Shown here in pieces: positions 48,471 to 57,530 of a DNA stretch of 64,000 nucleotides. Positions within the stretch are counted from its first letter, which is position 1. Each line of letters starts with the position of its first letter. Made by a program: the position numbers and the translations under genes. The notes under the pieces were generated by a model, which saw only the letters and a program-made list of their open reading frames with translations, did no database searches and was not told the DNA's origin. The stretch spans positions 1,178,001 to 1,242,000 of the forward strand of contig CP150548.1 of assembly GCA_049487715.1 (NCBI GenBank). The letters run 5' to 3'. The stretch is from Pycnococcus provasolii. Taxonomy: Eukaryota > Chlorophyta > Pseudoscourfieldiophyceae > Pseudoscourfieldiales.

Positions 48471-49628
48471 ATGGTGCGCTCCGTGCGTTGCGCACCCGCC
48501 GCGCAGGCGGTTTGGTCCGGCTGCTGCGCCGCTCCGGCATTCGCGCCCGTTCTGGGCCGTCGCGGTGCAGCGCGTCGTCCCGGGCCCCGCGTGCGTTGTT
48601 GCCCCGCTCTTCTGCTTCCGGCCCTCTTTCACACGCCCGCCGCGCCGTATCGGTTCGCTCCAGTGGCTTTCTCGCCAGAGCAGGAGGCATGGTTTGTGAA
48701 GGAGCGGGATCGCTTTTACGCGTCGGGCGCTTGGGCGCCCGCACGCCAGCGCACGCACGTGTCGCCGGCATTTCTGGTCGAGAAACCGGACAAGCCGGAT
48801 GGCACAAAGGATTGGCGGCTGGTCGTCAATCTGAAGTTCCTCAACAGGTATTGTCGTCAGCTGAGATTGCGATACGACACTCTCAAGGCGTTGCGCACCA
48901 TGGCGCGGCGGAACGAGTACATGTTCGCGCTGGACGTAAAAGATGGTTATTATCATCTACGCCTGCAGGAATCGGAGGAGCATTTTATGACATTCAGCGT
49001 GGTCATAGCAGGAGAGATACAGTACATAACATGCGTGGGCTTGCCAATGGGATGGCAGCACAGTGCGTATTATTTTGTACACCTCATGCGCGTCGTGGTA
49101 CGACATCTCCGGGCACCGGAGCTAGCGGAGGAGCTGCGGAAGGTGCGCGAACTGCGCAAATCTGGAGCACTACCGCGGATCTTGCAACGGCAGCTCAAAG
49201 CGCCGCAAGACCAACATCGTCTACGTATCCTGGCGTACGTGGACGATTTTCTCTTCCTCGCTCCTACGCGGGAAGAGGCGCTACAGGCGATGCGACAGGT
49301 CGACGACTTGTTTCTTCGCCTCGGCGTACAAAAACATCCGACCAAGTTCACGCCGGAGCCGGTACAGCAGCTCGTGCACTTGGGTATGGATGTCGACCTC
49401 GAGTCAGGGCGATTCCGAGTCACCAAGAAGAGGTGCGCGCAATTGCGTGCACAAGCCAAAGACCTCATCTGCAGAGCGACGCGTCACCAGCGATGGGTAC
49501 CGGCGAAGGAGCTCGCATCTTTCGCGGGGCTTGCCAACGCATGTCTTCTGGCAGTGGAGCCCGCGCGATTTTTCCTCCGCTCGATCTACGTCGCGCTCGA
49601 GACGCGAAGTTCGTGGGATCGAGCGTGA
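48471..49628 (+). CDS. Reverse transcriptase of the DIRS-like element (truncated before RNase H)
   Basis: The frame is open from before 48114; the first in-frame ATG is 48471, and the conserved domain begins near 48660 (AFSPEQEAWFVKERDRFYAS). RT motifs are intact: WRLVVNLKFLN, motif A FALDVKDGYYHLRL, motif B-like CVGLPMGWQHSAYYF, motif C LAYVDDFLFLA with the YVDD active site, and the connection region HLGMDVDLESGRF to FFLRSIYVALETRSSW. It stops at 49628, where RNase H should begin. The sequence type fits the DIRS/PAT clade rather than Gypsy or Copia. It would copy element RNA into DNA. Confidence 0.85.
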   Translation: MVRSVRCAPAAQAVWSGCCAAPAFAPVLGRRGAARRPGPRVRCCPALLLPALFHTPAAPYRFAPVAFSPEQEAWFVKERDRFYASGAWAPARQRTHVSPAFLVEKPDKPDGTKDWRLVVNLKFLNRYCRQLRLRYDTLKALRTMARRNEYMFALDVKDGYYHLRLQESEEHFMTFSVVIAGEIQYITCVGLPMGWQHSAYYFVHLMRVVVRHLRAPELAEELRKVRELRKSGALPRILQRQLKAPQDQHRLRILAYVDDFLFLAPTREEALQAMRQVDDLFLRLGVQKHPTKFTPEPVQQLVHLGMDVDLESGRFRVTKKRCAQLRAQAKDLICRATRHQRWVPAKELASFAGLANACLLAVEPARFFLRSIYVALETRSSWDRA

Positions 49629-49629
49629 T

Positions 49630-50112
49630 GTGGTGCTGGACGACACCAATGCACGCCTCACTGTCATCGAGCGCTTTTTCAAAGGGCGCAGTAGGCGAAC
49701 GCCATCGCTACGCGTCTTTGAATTTGGCGAGCACGCATTCCCGCGTGTGCGGGCGGTCCTCGCGCGCTTTCGACGTTTGCGTGGCGCGGTCCGCGAGGTA
49801 TCGCCGTGCTTCGCGCTGGCAGGCGAGCGGGCTAGGCAGCCCAACCGCCAGCTAGCGCGTGTGCTGCAGCAGCTGCAGGTGACGGCACCACGGGGTACGT
49901 ACTACTCGTGGCACAGCCTGCGCAAGGGCGCGGCGACATGTGCATTTGCATTGCATGTCCGATACGAATCCATCTGCGCGTACGGTGGCTGGAGTGTCGC
50001 CAGCGGCGTTGCACATGATTACATCGACCCGCTGGCTGCGTCAGATGCGCGTGGAGCACATTTCTTTGGGTGGCTCATGCCTTCCGTGGTGCCGCCCGGC
50101 GCGCCGCGTTAA
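49630..50112 (+). pseudogene. C-terminal part of tyrosine recombinase
   Basis: In the frame next to the RT, the sequence has the second half of a phage-integrase-type domain: HSLRKGAAT (box II HxxR) and GGWSVASGVAHDYI, with the Trp/Gly patch and a candidate nucleophile Tyr. The first catalytic Arg and the core-binding domain are absent because the frame abuts the RT end directly. It runs to TAA at 50110-50112, 23 bp before B1. It identifies the element as YR-type but is unlikely to be active. Confidence 0.8.
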
Positions 50113-50134
50113 CGCGCGCGCCGCATTCATACTC

Positions 50135-50156
50135 TGGCCATTCGGTCGGTGAAACC
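50135..50156 (+). repeat. Split direct repeat B1
   Basis: 22 bp, identical to 50421-50442 (B2), overlapping the first five bases (AAACC) of A2. Confidence 0.85.
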
Positions 50157-50325
50157 TTTGGCCCACGGGCTAGGGGTTTTGAATTCGAATCTCCGATTCA
50201 ACAGGCCTGCTTCACATTGCCATGCGAAGCAGGCGCGCGGTAAACCCGCGCGGGGAACTGCCCGCGGATACCCGCGGTTTCCCCGTCTCACTCTTAGTTT
50301 TGCACGCGACTGAAGTTCGCGCGCA
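50152..50325 (+). repeat. Split direct repeat A2
   Basis: 174 bp, the right-hand copy of A1. Confidence 0.95.
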
Positions 50326-50420
50326 CCCACCCAGACCCTCCCTCTCTAAGGCACGATTGGGACAGGCAAAAAACGACGTGATTAACGAATAATTTATTGT
50401 AATTATTTCGATACCTTTTT

Positions 50421-50442
50421 TGGCCATTCGGTCGGTGAAACC
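50421..50442 (+). repeat. Split direct repeat B2, right end of the element
   Basis: 22 bp, identical to B1. It lies 95 bp beyond A2 and about 120 bp before the UMP/CMP kinase start, so the element end forms part of that gene's upstream region. Confidence 0.85.
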
Positions 50443-50561
50443 CCGAGTTTGAAAGCCCGAAGAAGTTTATGTAACCCCGACAGCCTGTGCCTTTTTTAGT
50501 TTTTTTCTTTCCCCTCCTCCGATCCGTGTGCCCGCGCGATCTATCGTAAGGCGATCTAGCC

Positions 50562-51446
50562 ATGTCAGCGTCGCGCAACCTCACGCCTCTGCTCTCTACG
50601 CTGCTGCGGAGGTGGCCCGCATCTGCGGCTGCTGCTGCATATGCACCCGCACTGCGATCGTACGCCACCGCCGCGGTCGCTGCCTCCGCCGCCGGATCCT
50701 CGACCCAGACAGCCTCGAGGCGTACCGTCTCGCTCGGACTCCTCTCGGCGGGATTCGCCGCGACGTGCGCCTTCGCGGCGCCCACGTCCTCCGCATCCGC
50801 CGACTCGTCCAGCGGCACCACGCCGGAGTCGGTACTTAACAAGGTGCGAAGCACCATCAGCCAGATGCCGGGCATGGAGTGGGCCGCTCCAACCTTCCAC
50901 GTCGTGTTCGTGCTCGGTGGGCCGGGAAGCGGAAAGGGAACGCAGTGTGCCAAGCTTGTTGAAGAGTTTGGTGTCGTGCACCTCTCCGCCGGAGACCTGC
51001 TGCGCGCGCACGTCAAGTCGGGTACGGAGGACGGAAACATGGTCAAGGCGATGATTGCCGAGGGGAAGATCGTCCCGAGCAGCGTCACCATCGGACTGCT
51101 CAAAAAGGCGATGCTGGAGTCGGGAAAGACGAAGTTCCTCATCGACGGCTTCCCACGCAACGCCGAGAACCGCGAGGCGTTCGAGAAGGAGGACGGCATT
51201 GACATTCACTTCGTGCTCTTCTTCGACTGCCCTGAAAAGGTGATGGAGAAGCGAATCCTCTCGCGCAACGAAGGACGCAGTGACGACAACGTGAAAACCA
51301 TCCGAAAGCGCTTCAAGGTTTTCATCGACCAGTCGATGCCCGTTGTCAACCACTACAAGGGGATGGGCAAGGTGCATTGGGTGAATTCGAACCGCGACCC
51401 AGAGGCTGTGTACGCGGAGACGAGGAAGCTGTTCGAGAACTTCTAA
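50562..51446 (+). CDS. UMP/CMP kinase (adenylate-kinase family), organelle-targeted
   Basis: The ATG at 50562 starts a 90-residue Ala/Ser/Arg-rich leader ([20 protein letters not shown]) suited to a mitochondrion or plastid. The catalytic domain has P-loop [21 protein letters not shown]-binding [29 protein letters not shown], and the LID segment [20 protein letters not shown], short as in UMP/CMP kinases. DGFPRNxxN is diagnostic of UMP/CMP rather than adenylate kinase. It phosphorylates UMP and CMP with ATP in pyrimidine nucleotide supply. The gene starts 120 bp after the retroelement. Confidence 0.93.
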   Translation: MSASRNLTPLLSTLLRRWPASAAAAAYAPALRSYATAAVAASAAGSSTQTASRRTVSLGLLSAGFAATCAFAAPTSSASADSSSGTTPESVLNKVRSTISQMPGMEWAAPTFHVVFVLGGPGSGKGTQCAKLVEEFGVVHLSAGDLLRAHVKSGTEDGNMVKAMIAEGKIVPSSVTIGLLKKAMLESGKTKFLIDGFPRNAENREAFEKEDGIDIHFVLFFDCPEKVMEKRILSRNEGRSDDNVKTIRKRFKVFIDQSMPVVNHYKGMGKVHWVNSNRDPEAVYAETRKLFENF

Positions 51447-51536
51447 GCGGCTTTCTTTAAATATAATGAAAAAAATTCGCGACGTCGGGGTTGGTGAATA
51501 TGAAAATGGTGTGAATGGACAAACTTTCGTTGGACA

Positions 51537-51560
51537 AAGTAAAGTACATTCCATTACTGA
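51537..51560 (+). repeat. 24-bp sequence identical to 4643-4666
   Basis: It lies between the convergent UMP/CMP kinase and HECT ligase genes in the same orientation as its twin at 4.6 kb. Confidence 0.7.
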
Positions 51561-51605
51561 ACGAGCGATCTTATCGTCGTCTATAATTATATTAAGGTAG
51601 GTGCT

Positions 51606-54600
51606 CTACGCGAGCCCAAAACCACCTTTGCGCGTGTAGTCTAGAGCTAGCTGAAGCCTCTGCACGAGCATATCTTCGCTCGAATACGAGGGTAAGAGCA
51701 ACGTGTCGAAGCACGTGTGCGCACTCGGCAGAGCGCCCGTCTCGGATCCGTCGCCATTGCGCTGTATCACGAGTGGAACAGACCCGAGTCCACCTAGTGG
51801 AGCGCGATCGCATCCGGTGACAAATGCCAGAAGAGCACGCTTCGCTTCCAGAGGTGTCGTGGACGCGTGCACCCACTTCCACAGCCAACGCACCGTCGGA
51901 GCGCCGCTGTTGAGCGGCTCGAAGCCAACGACGCGCGCGTTCTTCTCGAGAGCGTGGAAGTCGAGGTGTGGCACGCCACATACGACAAGTTCGAGCTCCG
52001 AGGGTGTGAGCATGCTGAGCGGGTGAAGCCCTCCCTTCTGATCAAGACCAACGCACGCGTGGAAGCCGCGTCGCACCGACTCGATGCGCGACATAATGGA
52101 CGTCACGAGCACGTGACGGCGAACGTGATTGACGAACGTCTCGCGGTTCTCATTCGTCACCATGATCACGCTGCTCGCGGTTGGGAGCAGCGATGGCGGA
52201 GTGCTTCCCGTGAGCTTGCCAGGTGGCAGCGCGAACTCCATCGCAAGGTCGCGCTCCACATCGCCCTCGTGCTGCATCAGGGCGTCGAGGCTGCGAGATA
52301 GGCTAGGATCGAGCTCAGCCATATCCTCGCGTGAATGAACGGAGTGGCCCAGAAGCTGACGCCAGAAAGCCAGCGGTAGACGGCACCGATTCCCCACAAG
52401 CTGTCTCGAGTTGAATGCCAGGCCAATCAGCACTCCCACAAGCTCGTGCCAAAGCGCACTCGACGGCGCTGGCGGCCAGCTGCCGTCAGGCGTCAGTGCG
52501 CGAGCGCGCACGTAAGCCGCACGCAGTGCACCGTCCATGGAGTCGGAGTCGTTGCTGTCGTCGTCGTCGACATCATCCATGCCGCTCGGTGCAGCGTCGC
52601 TGACGCCGTTCGAGGCGCGGAACCAAAGGCAGCGCGGCTCATCGAGGAATGTCCATAGCGCCACGCCGCGTCCCGCATCGCTGCTCTCGGGAGCGAGCAG
52701 CGACGCGCTCAGCCCGACGAGTAGCTCGCGCGTGAGGCCACCCTCGTCGACACCCTCCTCGCCGACGAACGAAACGCGCATCGGCCTGCCGAGCTCCTGC
52801 GGGTTGTTGTGCAGCGTGTGTAACAGTACCGCCGAGGCGTCCGCCAGCATGCGATCTCGGCGAATGCGAAGGCTGAGAAATGCACCCTCGCTTTCCATGG
52901 ACACGCCGCCGCCAACGCCGCCGCTCATCGCCTGCGCATACGCCGTGGCGGCACGATGCGACGCGTACACCTGACACAATTCACGCTTCGCCGATGGTGG
53001 CATCAGAAATGGATGCGACGCAAAGCAGAAGCCGGGAAGCTGCGCGGCAGTAGCGCGTGGCGTCGCTAGGCGCATGAAGTCGCGCATGAGATCAACCACA
53101 CCGAGCCCGACGTTGCCGCAGTAGAACTGCGAGGCGGGAATGATTTCCTCTCGGTGGCGACCGTTCGCGGCGTGCAGGAGCTCAAGCGCCTCAGCCGCAG
53201 CCAGGCAGACGTCAAGCCCACCGTGCGCGTCGACATCCTCCGGGCTTGCTCCCGCGAAGGGAAGCGGCGCGGACTCCGATGCCGCGGCAACCGCCGACTC
53301 GTCGCCACTGCTCACGGCCGCCGCAATGCGCTCCTGCCACCGTGCGACGGACATGGCGTGGGTATGCCTCGCATGTGCCGCGGCGTCCGAAACCACAACC
53401 TCGACGCAGCGCACGAGCGGCCGCACGAGGCGTGATGCAAGAAGGTCGGGCGGGTATGCTGCCCACCAGCACGACAACGTGCGCTTGGCGACGGGCGACA
53501 GCAGGCGCAGGACGTCCGAGGCATCTTTCAGCAGCTGCCTCGCGGCGGTCGTGCGCTCTGCGAGAAGTGGGTTGTGGAGAAGTATGGGAAGCGGCCGCAG
53601 CGCCTCCGCCTCGAGCATGCGACCGCGCCGATTGCGAATCCACACGTAAAGCTGGCGCAGCGCCACCTGCGCCGCGGCGGCGACGGGATGGCTAACGCCC
53701 GCGCCGCGCACGGAGGCGAGCAGCGGCAGAGCCGCCTGGTAGAACGCTTCGATCGCCGTGGGATCTAGCGCGCACCACCCCGCGCCCTCAAGGCTGTCGC
53801 CAGCCGCCAGCGCTGCGGCGCAACGCTTGTCACCCGCTCTCTCGGCTGCAGCCGCGGCGGTGTCGTGCTGCTCCGCGCCCCAGTTCGCGTCGGCATCCAC
53901 GGCGTAGACGTTGCGCACGAACGAGCCGCAGAGAGAGGGAGAGTTGCTGAGCGCGCGCTGCACTTCGGCGGCAATCATCTTTTTCGAGTTCAGCAGCGCA
54001 CCACCGCCATCCTCTGCATTTGCCAGACGTTTGAGCCGTCGAATCGTCCATTCACCCAAGTGTGTTCCAGGAACCGGCTCGCCAGGTCCACCGGGCTTTG
54101 CACCGGGTGGCGCGATCATGCGACGTGGTGGCACCGTGACGGACGACCCCTCGTCGGGCATGCAAGAGACGACGATGCTCAGGTCATCACCCGCTGCGCA
54201 CGAAACGGCTGTGGCGCCCGCACATGGCATCGCCATCTCACGCGGCTCCCATCGCACGCCATCCCAGCGCTCGTTGCACTCCACGTCGTCACCATTCGCG
54301 CTCGCCGGAGGCGTACCTAGGCTACCGTACTCCCCACCCGCACCCCACGCGAACGCTGTGCCGTCGCTGCACACGCACACGGCATGTCGCGCACCGCACG
54401 CCACTGAGACGACGTGCTGCGACTCGACAGCGCGCACGCGCTGTGGCGATGCCGCGAATCCTCGCACAGCGGTCGCATCCTCTCCAATTCCGAGCTGCCC
54501 GTCGCGCGAAACCCCCCACGTGTACAAAGCTCCGTCGACAGTAACAGCGGCTGAAAAGTCGCGCCCTGCAGCGGCACCCGCGACGCCGAGCAGCGCGACG

Positions 54601-55385
54601 CGCCTCGGCTTCGCCTGCGCCGCTGGTGCATCCGGTCCCGACGGCCCAGCGCCGAGAGCGCCCTTTTTGTTCCACCCCCACGACCACAGCGCGCCGCCAC
54701 ACGTCACCGCCAGGCTGTGCGCCGTTCCTGCGGCAATACACGCTACGGGCAGCGGCCACATCGCCTCTACGGGCCTGGCGTATGGGATCGCGCCGTGCGC
54801 CTCGTACCCGAGTGCGCCACGCTGGCTCTCCCCCGCGCTGAAGAGCTGGCCGTGCTCGGTGCGCAGCAGAGTGTGGCTCTCACCGCACGCCACCTGGACG
54901 ACGCGAAGTCCAGCACGAAAGGCATGCCTGAGCATGATTGGCGTACCTGCGTCGGTGAAGCTCCACCTCGCCTCACCTGGCGCGAGGCTGATTGCCTTTC
55001 TGTCCGCGTCGTTGGTGGCAAGCTGTCCAAGTTCGTTGCTTCCCCATGCGGCGCACGACGCGTCCGCGCACGCGACGAGCGCGTGCGCACTTCCGCACGC
55101 CGCGGCGACGGCGTCTGATTTGTCCCTGTTCGGCATTGAGAGCGGCACGGCTGACTTCGTCGCTGATTCGTCGTCGCCCTTGGGCGTTCCCCACGCGTGA
55201 ACGTTTCCCTGTGGGTCGAGGATAAGCGCGCACATGTCACCCGCGCATATGCCCGGAGGTTGCGCGTATCCTGCTGTGTGGGTGCCAGGCACGTGCTGCA
55301 GTCGTCTGCGTTCCATAGCAAGCGGCGCGTCCGGCGGCATCGCGCCCGGCGGCGTTCCGCAAGAGAGGACGACGCAGCGTGACAT
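51606..55385 (-). CDS. RCC1-repeat HECT E3 ubiquitin ligase (HERC-like)
   Basis: The ATG at 55385 begins a 1259-residue protein. Residues about 45-420 carry RCC1 repeats (AWGSNELGQLA, CGESHTLLRTEHGQLFSAG, WSWGWNKKGALG, YTWGVSRDGQLGIG, ACGARHAVCVCSDG). An Ala-rich helical middle follows, and the last about 370 residues form a HECT domain (VSFVGEEGVDEGGLTRELL, LIGLAFNSRQLV, LPSAHTCFDTLLLPSY). The thioester Cys is about residue 1225 and the conserved -4 Phe is present (GFGLA end), so it should be active. HERC-type ligases attach ubiquitin to targets; the substrate is unknown. The gene is intron-free despite 3.8 kb. Confidence 0.93.
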   Translation of the reverse strand: MSRCVVLSCGTPPGAMPPDAPLAMERRRLQHVPGTHTAGYAQPPGICAGDMCALILDPQGNVHAWGTPKGDDESATKSAVPLSMPNRDKSDAVAAACGSAHALVACADASCAAWGSNELGQLATNDADRKAISLAPGEARWSFTDAGTPIMLRHAFRAGLRVVQVACGESHTLLRTEHGQLFSAGESQRGALGYEAHGAIPYARPVEAMWPLPVACIAAGTAHSLAVTCGGALWSWGWNKKGALGAGPSGPDAPAAQAKPRRVALLGVAGAAAGRDFSAAVTVDGALYTWGVSRDGQLGIGEDATAVRGFAASPQRVRAVESQHVVSVACGARHAVCVCSDGTAFAWGAGGEYGSLGTPPASANGDDVECNERWDGVRWEPREMAMPCAGATAVSCAAGDDLSIVVSCMPDEGSSVTVPPRRMIAPPGAKPGGPGEPVPGTHLGEWTIRRLKRLANAEDGGGALLNSKKMIAAEVQRALSNSPSLCGSFVRNVYAVDADANWGAEQHDTAAAAAERAGDKRCAAALAAGDSLEGAGWCALDPTAIEAFYQAALPLLASVRGAGVSHPVAAAAQVALRQLYVWIRNRRGRMLEAEALRPLPILLHNPLLAERTTAARQLLKDASDVLRLLSPVAKRTLSCWWAAYPPDLLASRLVRPLVRCVEVVVSDAAAHARHTHAMSVARWQERIAAAVSSGDESAVAAASESAPLPFAGASPEDVDAHGGLDVCLAAAEALELLHAANGRHREEIIPASQFYCGNVGLGVVDLMRDFMRLATPRATAAQLPGFCFASHPFLMPPSAKRELCQVYASHRAATAYAQAMSGGVGGGVSMESEGAFLSLRIRRDRMLADASAVLLHTLHNNPQELGRPMRVSFVGEEGVDEGGLTRELLVGLSASLLAPESSDAGRGVALWTFLDEPRCLWFRASNGVSDAAPSGMDDVDDDDSNDSDSMDGALRAAYVRARALTPDGSWPPAPSSALWHELVGVLIGLAFNSRQLVGNRCRLPLAFWRQLLGHSVHSREDMAELDPSLSRSLDALMQHEGDVERDLAMEFALPPGKLTGSTPPSLLPTASSVIMVTNENRETFVNHVRRHVLVTSIMSRIESVRRGFHACVGLDQKGGLHPLSMLTPSELELVVCGVPHLDFHALEKNARVVGFEPLNSGAPTVRWLWKWVHASTTPLEAKRALLAFVTGCDRAPLGGLGSVPLVIQRNGDGSETGALPSAHTCFDTLLLPSYSSEDMLVQRLQLALDYTRKGGFGLA

Positions 55386-55570
55386 AGATGCCGCTGGCGG
55401 TTGGCTGGCTGATTCTAGAATTGTGAAGAATAAGCGAGGGCGAGAGACCCAAGGGTGGTTCTGTGGTAGGGGATGGGGGGATCCCTCCTAGGCTGGTAGA
55501 CCGAATCACCTGTTGCCCTCTGCCCTCCCCTGCGCCACATCCATTTAGATCAACGAACTTAACCTTCGCC

Positions 55571-56299
55571 ATGCCGACGCACGGAAGGCACTGGGCCGCA
55601 GACCCGTTCGTGGAGGCGGGGCAGCTCGCGCAGGGCGAGATCAACGCCATCATGGACGGACTCACGAGGTGGGAAAAGCTCCTCGCGCAGCTCGCCTCCG
55701 CGTCCGCCGCAGCCTCGCTCGGGTACTCAAACTCCGACCAAGACGGGGACGTCGCGGAGCAGGTGGACGAAGCGAGAGAGAGCCTTCTCGGGCGACTCGC
55801 GGGAATCGACGACCAGCTGAGCGCGTTCGACGAAGCAATAGAAGCGGCCGCGGCTAATCCGTCGCAGTTTCACGTCAGCGAGGAGGAAATCGCGCGAAGG
55901 CGGCAGTTTGTGAGCGCTCTGCGATTTCAGACGGCTCACGCACGAAAAAGGCTCACGGCGGCTGATCCCGAGGCGGCACTCTTCGAAAGCATGCGGCATG
56001 GCAAGGGCGCGTCCGCTGTGCTTAGCGCACCCATGGATGCCGCGACGGGCGCAACGACCGCCGCCTCTTTCGCGCGCGACGGAACGCCCATCAGCGCGTC
56101 GCGCATACAGTTCGTCGACCGAAACGAAAAGGCGCCGACGACGGGAACGGCGCAAGGCATCCTCGCCGCGGTTCAGAACCTCGTCGAGCAGGTTTCGACG
56201 GCACTAGGACCGAAGGGCAGATTGATGCTATTAGCCGCGTTTGCGCTGACCTTGTTCGTCTGGTTGTTCGCGCGCTTCGTGCGTGCGGTGTCGCAGTAA
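55571..56299 (+). CDS. Syntaxin-6 N-domain protein with C-terminal anchor, no SNARE motif
   Basis: The ATG at 55571 (MPTHGRHWAADPFVEAGQLA) starts 242 residues. The first about 120 match the syntaxin-6/SYP61 N-terminal three-helix domain: DPF....Q...N....L.RWEKLL, RESLLGRLAGIDDQLSAFDE and AIEAAAANPSQFHVSEEEIARR with RRQFV. The C-terminus is a tail anchor (LMLLAAFALTLFVWLFARFV). Between them the Qc-SNARE heptads expected in syntaxin 6 are not seen; the region is Ala/Thr/Gly-rich and short. It may be a Golgi/TGN tail-anchored relative that lost the SNARE motif. Confidence 0.75.
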   Translation: MPTHGRHWAADPFVEAGQLAQGEINAIMDGLTRWEKLLAQLASASAAASLGYSNSDQDGDVAEQVDEARESLLGRLAGIDDQLSAFDEAIEAAAANPSQFHVSEEEIARRRQFVSALRFQTAHARKRLTAADPEAALFESMRHGKGASAVLSAPMDAATGATTAASFARDGTPISASRIQFVDRNEKAPTTGTAQGILAAVQNLVEQVSTALGPKGRLMLLAAFALTLFVWLFARFVRAVSQ

Positions 56300-56362
56300 A
56301 GAACAAAATTGTGTGATAAGTATTACATCATCCAAGCAATCAAGTGAATTGAATTGTTTCAG

Positions 56363-57211
56363 TCACCACGCAGGAGCCAGCGACTGCAGTGGCGACAAGG
56401 AGGCGTGGTATGGCGAAGGCATCAGCTGAGCATTCAGGTGAGGTGGCGGCATGCCCGGCATTTCGTAGTGGTAGTGGTAGTGGTGGTGATGGGTGGCGTA
56501 GCTGCTGTCGTATGTCGTCGCAGATCGAGGACGCGAGCGGCCACGCGAAGGAGAGTGCTGCAGCCTCTGCTGTCGTCGACTCACGTCGCGCTGACTTTGC
56601 CGCGTACGTTCGTCACCTCGCGAGCGTACGAGAGCTCGGCGTGCGACCGCCTCGACGGAGTACGGGTCTTCCAAAGGCGTGGTGGCAGCGTAGCTCTGAG
56701 CCTCCTCTGGACTGCGTGCACCACGATGGGAAGCGCGTCGCGCCGACTTAGTCGCACTTCCTGTTCCGTGTGGCTGTTCCTCCCACGCCGCCACGCTCCT
56801 TCGTCCCGTCGGGTCCATGTCCTTGCTCCTCGCCGACCTCCACGGCGGCTTTTTCTCGTGCGGCCACCTTCCCGCGGTGGTTCTCCAGAACGCGACGTGG
56901 TGGGGTGGGACGCGTGCCCTCGCGGCAATTTGCTGCTCGAGCGTGGCCCTTGGGTCGTCGACGCCGTCCCCCGCCCCCGGCATGGCACCGAGCACGGCCG
57001 CCGCGCCGTACACCTTCTGCAGTAGCGCTCTCTCTCTGTCGAGGAGGTGGTCGTCGTCGAACCCGAGCGCTTTTGTGTCTACGAACGAGATTCGTTTGAG
57101 TTTTTCGTGCTTGGGCGGTGCGAAGGACGCGGCCATGCCCGCGCCTTTGACCTTCCACGAGAATCCCTCGCCGCCGAGTGCGTTGTCCCCTGCAGCGTCC
57201 TGCTTCGCCAT
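56363..57211 (-). CDS. Hypothetical Arg/Ser-rich protein
   Basis: The ATG at 57211 gives 282 residues. The first 100 look partly ordered (FSWKVKGAGMAASF, KRISFVDTKALGFDDDHLLDRE, ALLQKVYGAAAVLGAMPG, PPHHVAFWRTTAGRWP). The remainder is Arg/Ser-rich and disordered, with a His/Tyr run near the C-terminus (HHHHYHYHYEM). No family was recognised. RS-like sequence could suggest RNA association, but this is weak. It diverges from the ArsS-like gene. Confidence 0.6.
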   Translation of the reverse strand: MAKQDAAGDNALGGEGFSWKVKGAGMAASFAPPKHEKLKRISFVDTKALGFDDDHLLDRERALLQKVYGAAAVLGAMPGAGDGVDDPRATLEQQIAARARVPPHHVAFWRTTAGRWPHEKKPPWRSARSKDMDPTGRRSVAAWEEQPHGTGSATKSARRASHRGARSPEEAQSYAATTPLEDPYSVEAVARRALVRSRGDERTRQSQRDVSRRQQRLQHSPSRGRSRPRSATTYDSSYATHHHHYHYHYEMPGMPPPHLNAQLMPSPYHASLSPLQSLAPAW

Positions 57212-57530
57212 GGGCGTTGTTGTGACTGAGTGACTGAGAGCTGAGAGAGAGAGGAGGGTGGGAAGTCAACCGGGTGGTCAACGCAGGGTGGGTGGGCCCC
57301 CTCCCCTACTCGAGAGAGCGAGAGAGGGATCGGCCACTCGGGTCCTGGGAGGGAATTGGGGAGTGGGGACCCGCCGTTGCCCCTATTGGGTCTTCGCTGC
57401 CGATTGTGTGGATAGGAAAGAAAAGCGGCGCAAAGGCTCCTCTCCGTTGATTGCCGTTTTCCGCCCTCCTTTTCGGACTGGCGTGTGGCGTCCTCGCGTG
57501 TACACCACCCGCACCGGGCAGAGGGAAGGC

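Larger units (their letters stand above)
47039..50442 (+). mobile_element. DIRS-like tyrosine-recombinase retrotransposon, internally deleted
   Basis: A 175-bp sequence at the left end (A1, 47039-47213) recurs at 50152-50325 (A2). A 22-bp sequence just before A2 (B1, 50135-50156) recurs at 50421-50442 (B2). The order A1-genes-B1-A2-B2 is the split direct repeat pattern of PAT/Ngaro/TOC-type YR retrotransposons. All four repeat borders share AAACC, a likely recombination core. Inside are a reverse transcriptase and the C-terminal part of a tyrosine recombinase, both plus strand. No target-site duplication is seen, as expected for recombinase-mediated insertion. The gag region is decayed, and RNase H and the recombinase N-terminus are missing, so the element is not autonomous. 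Confidence 0.82.
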
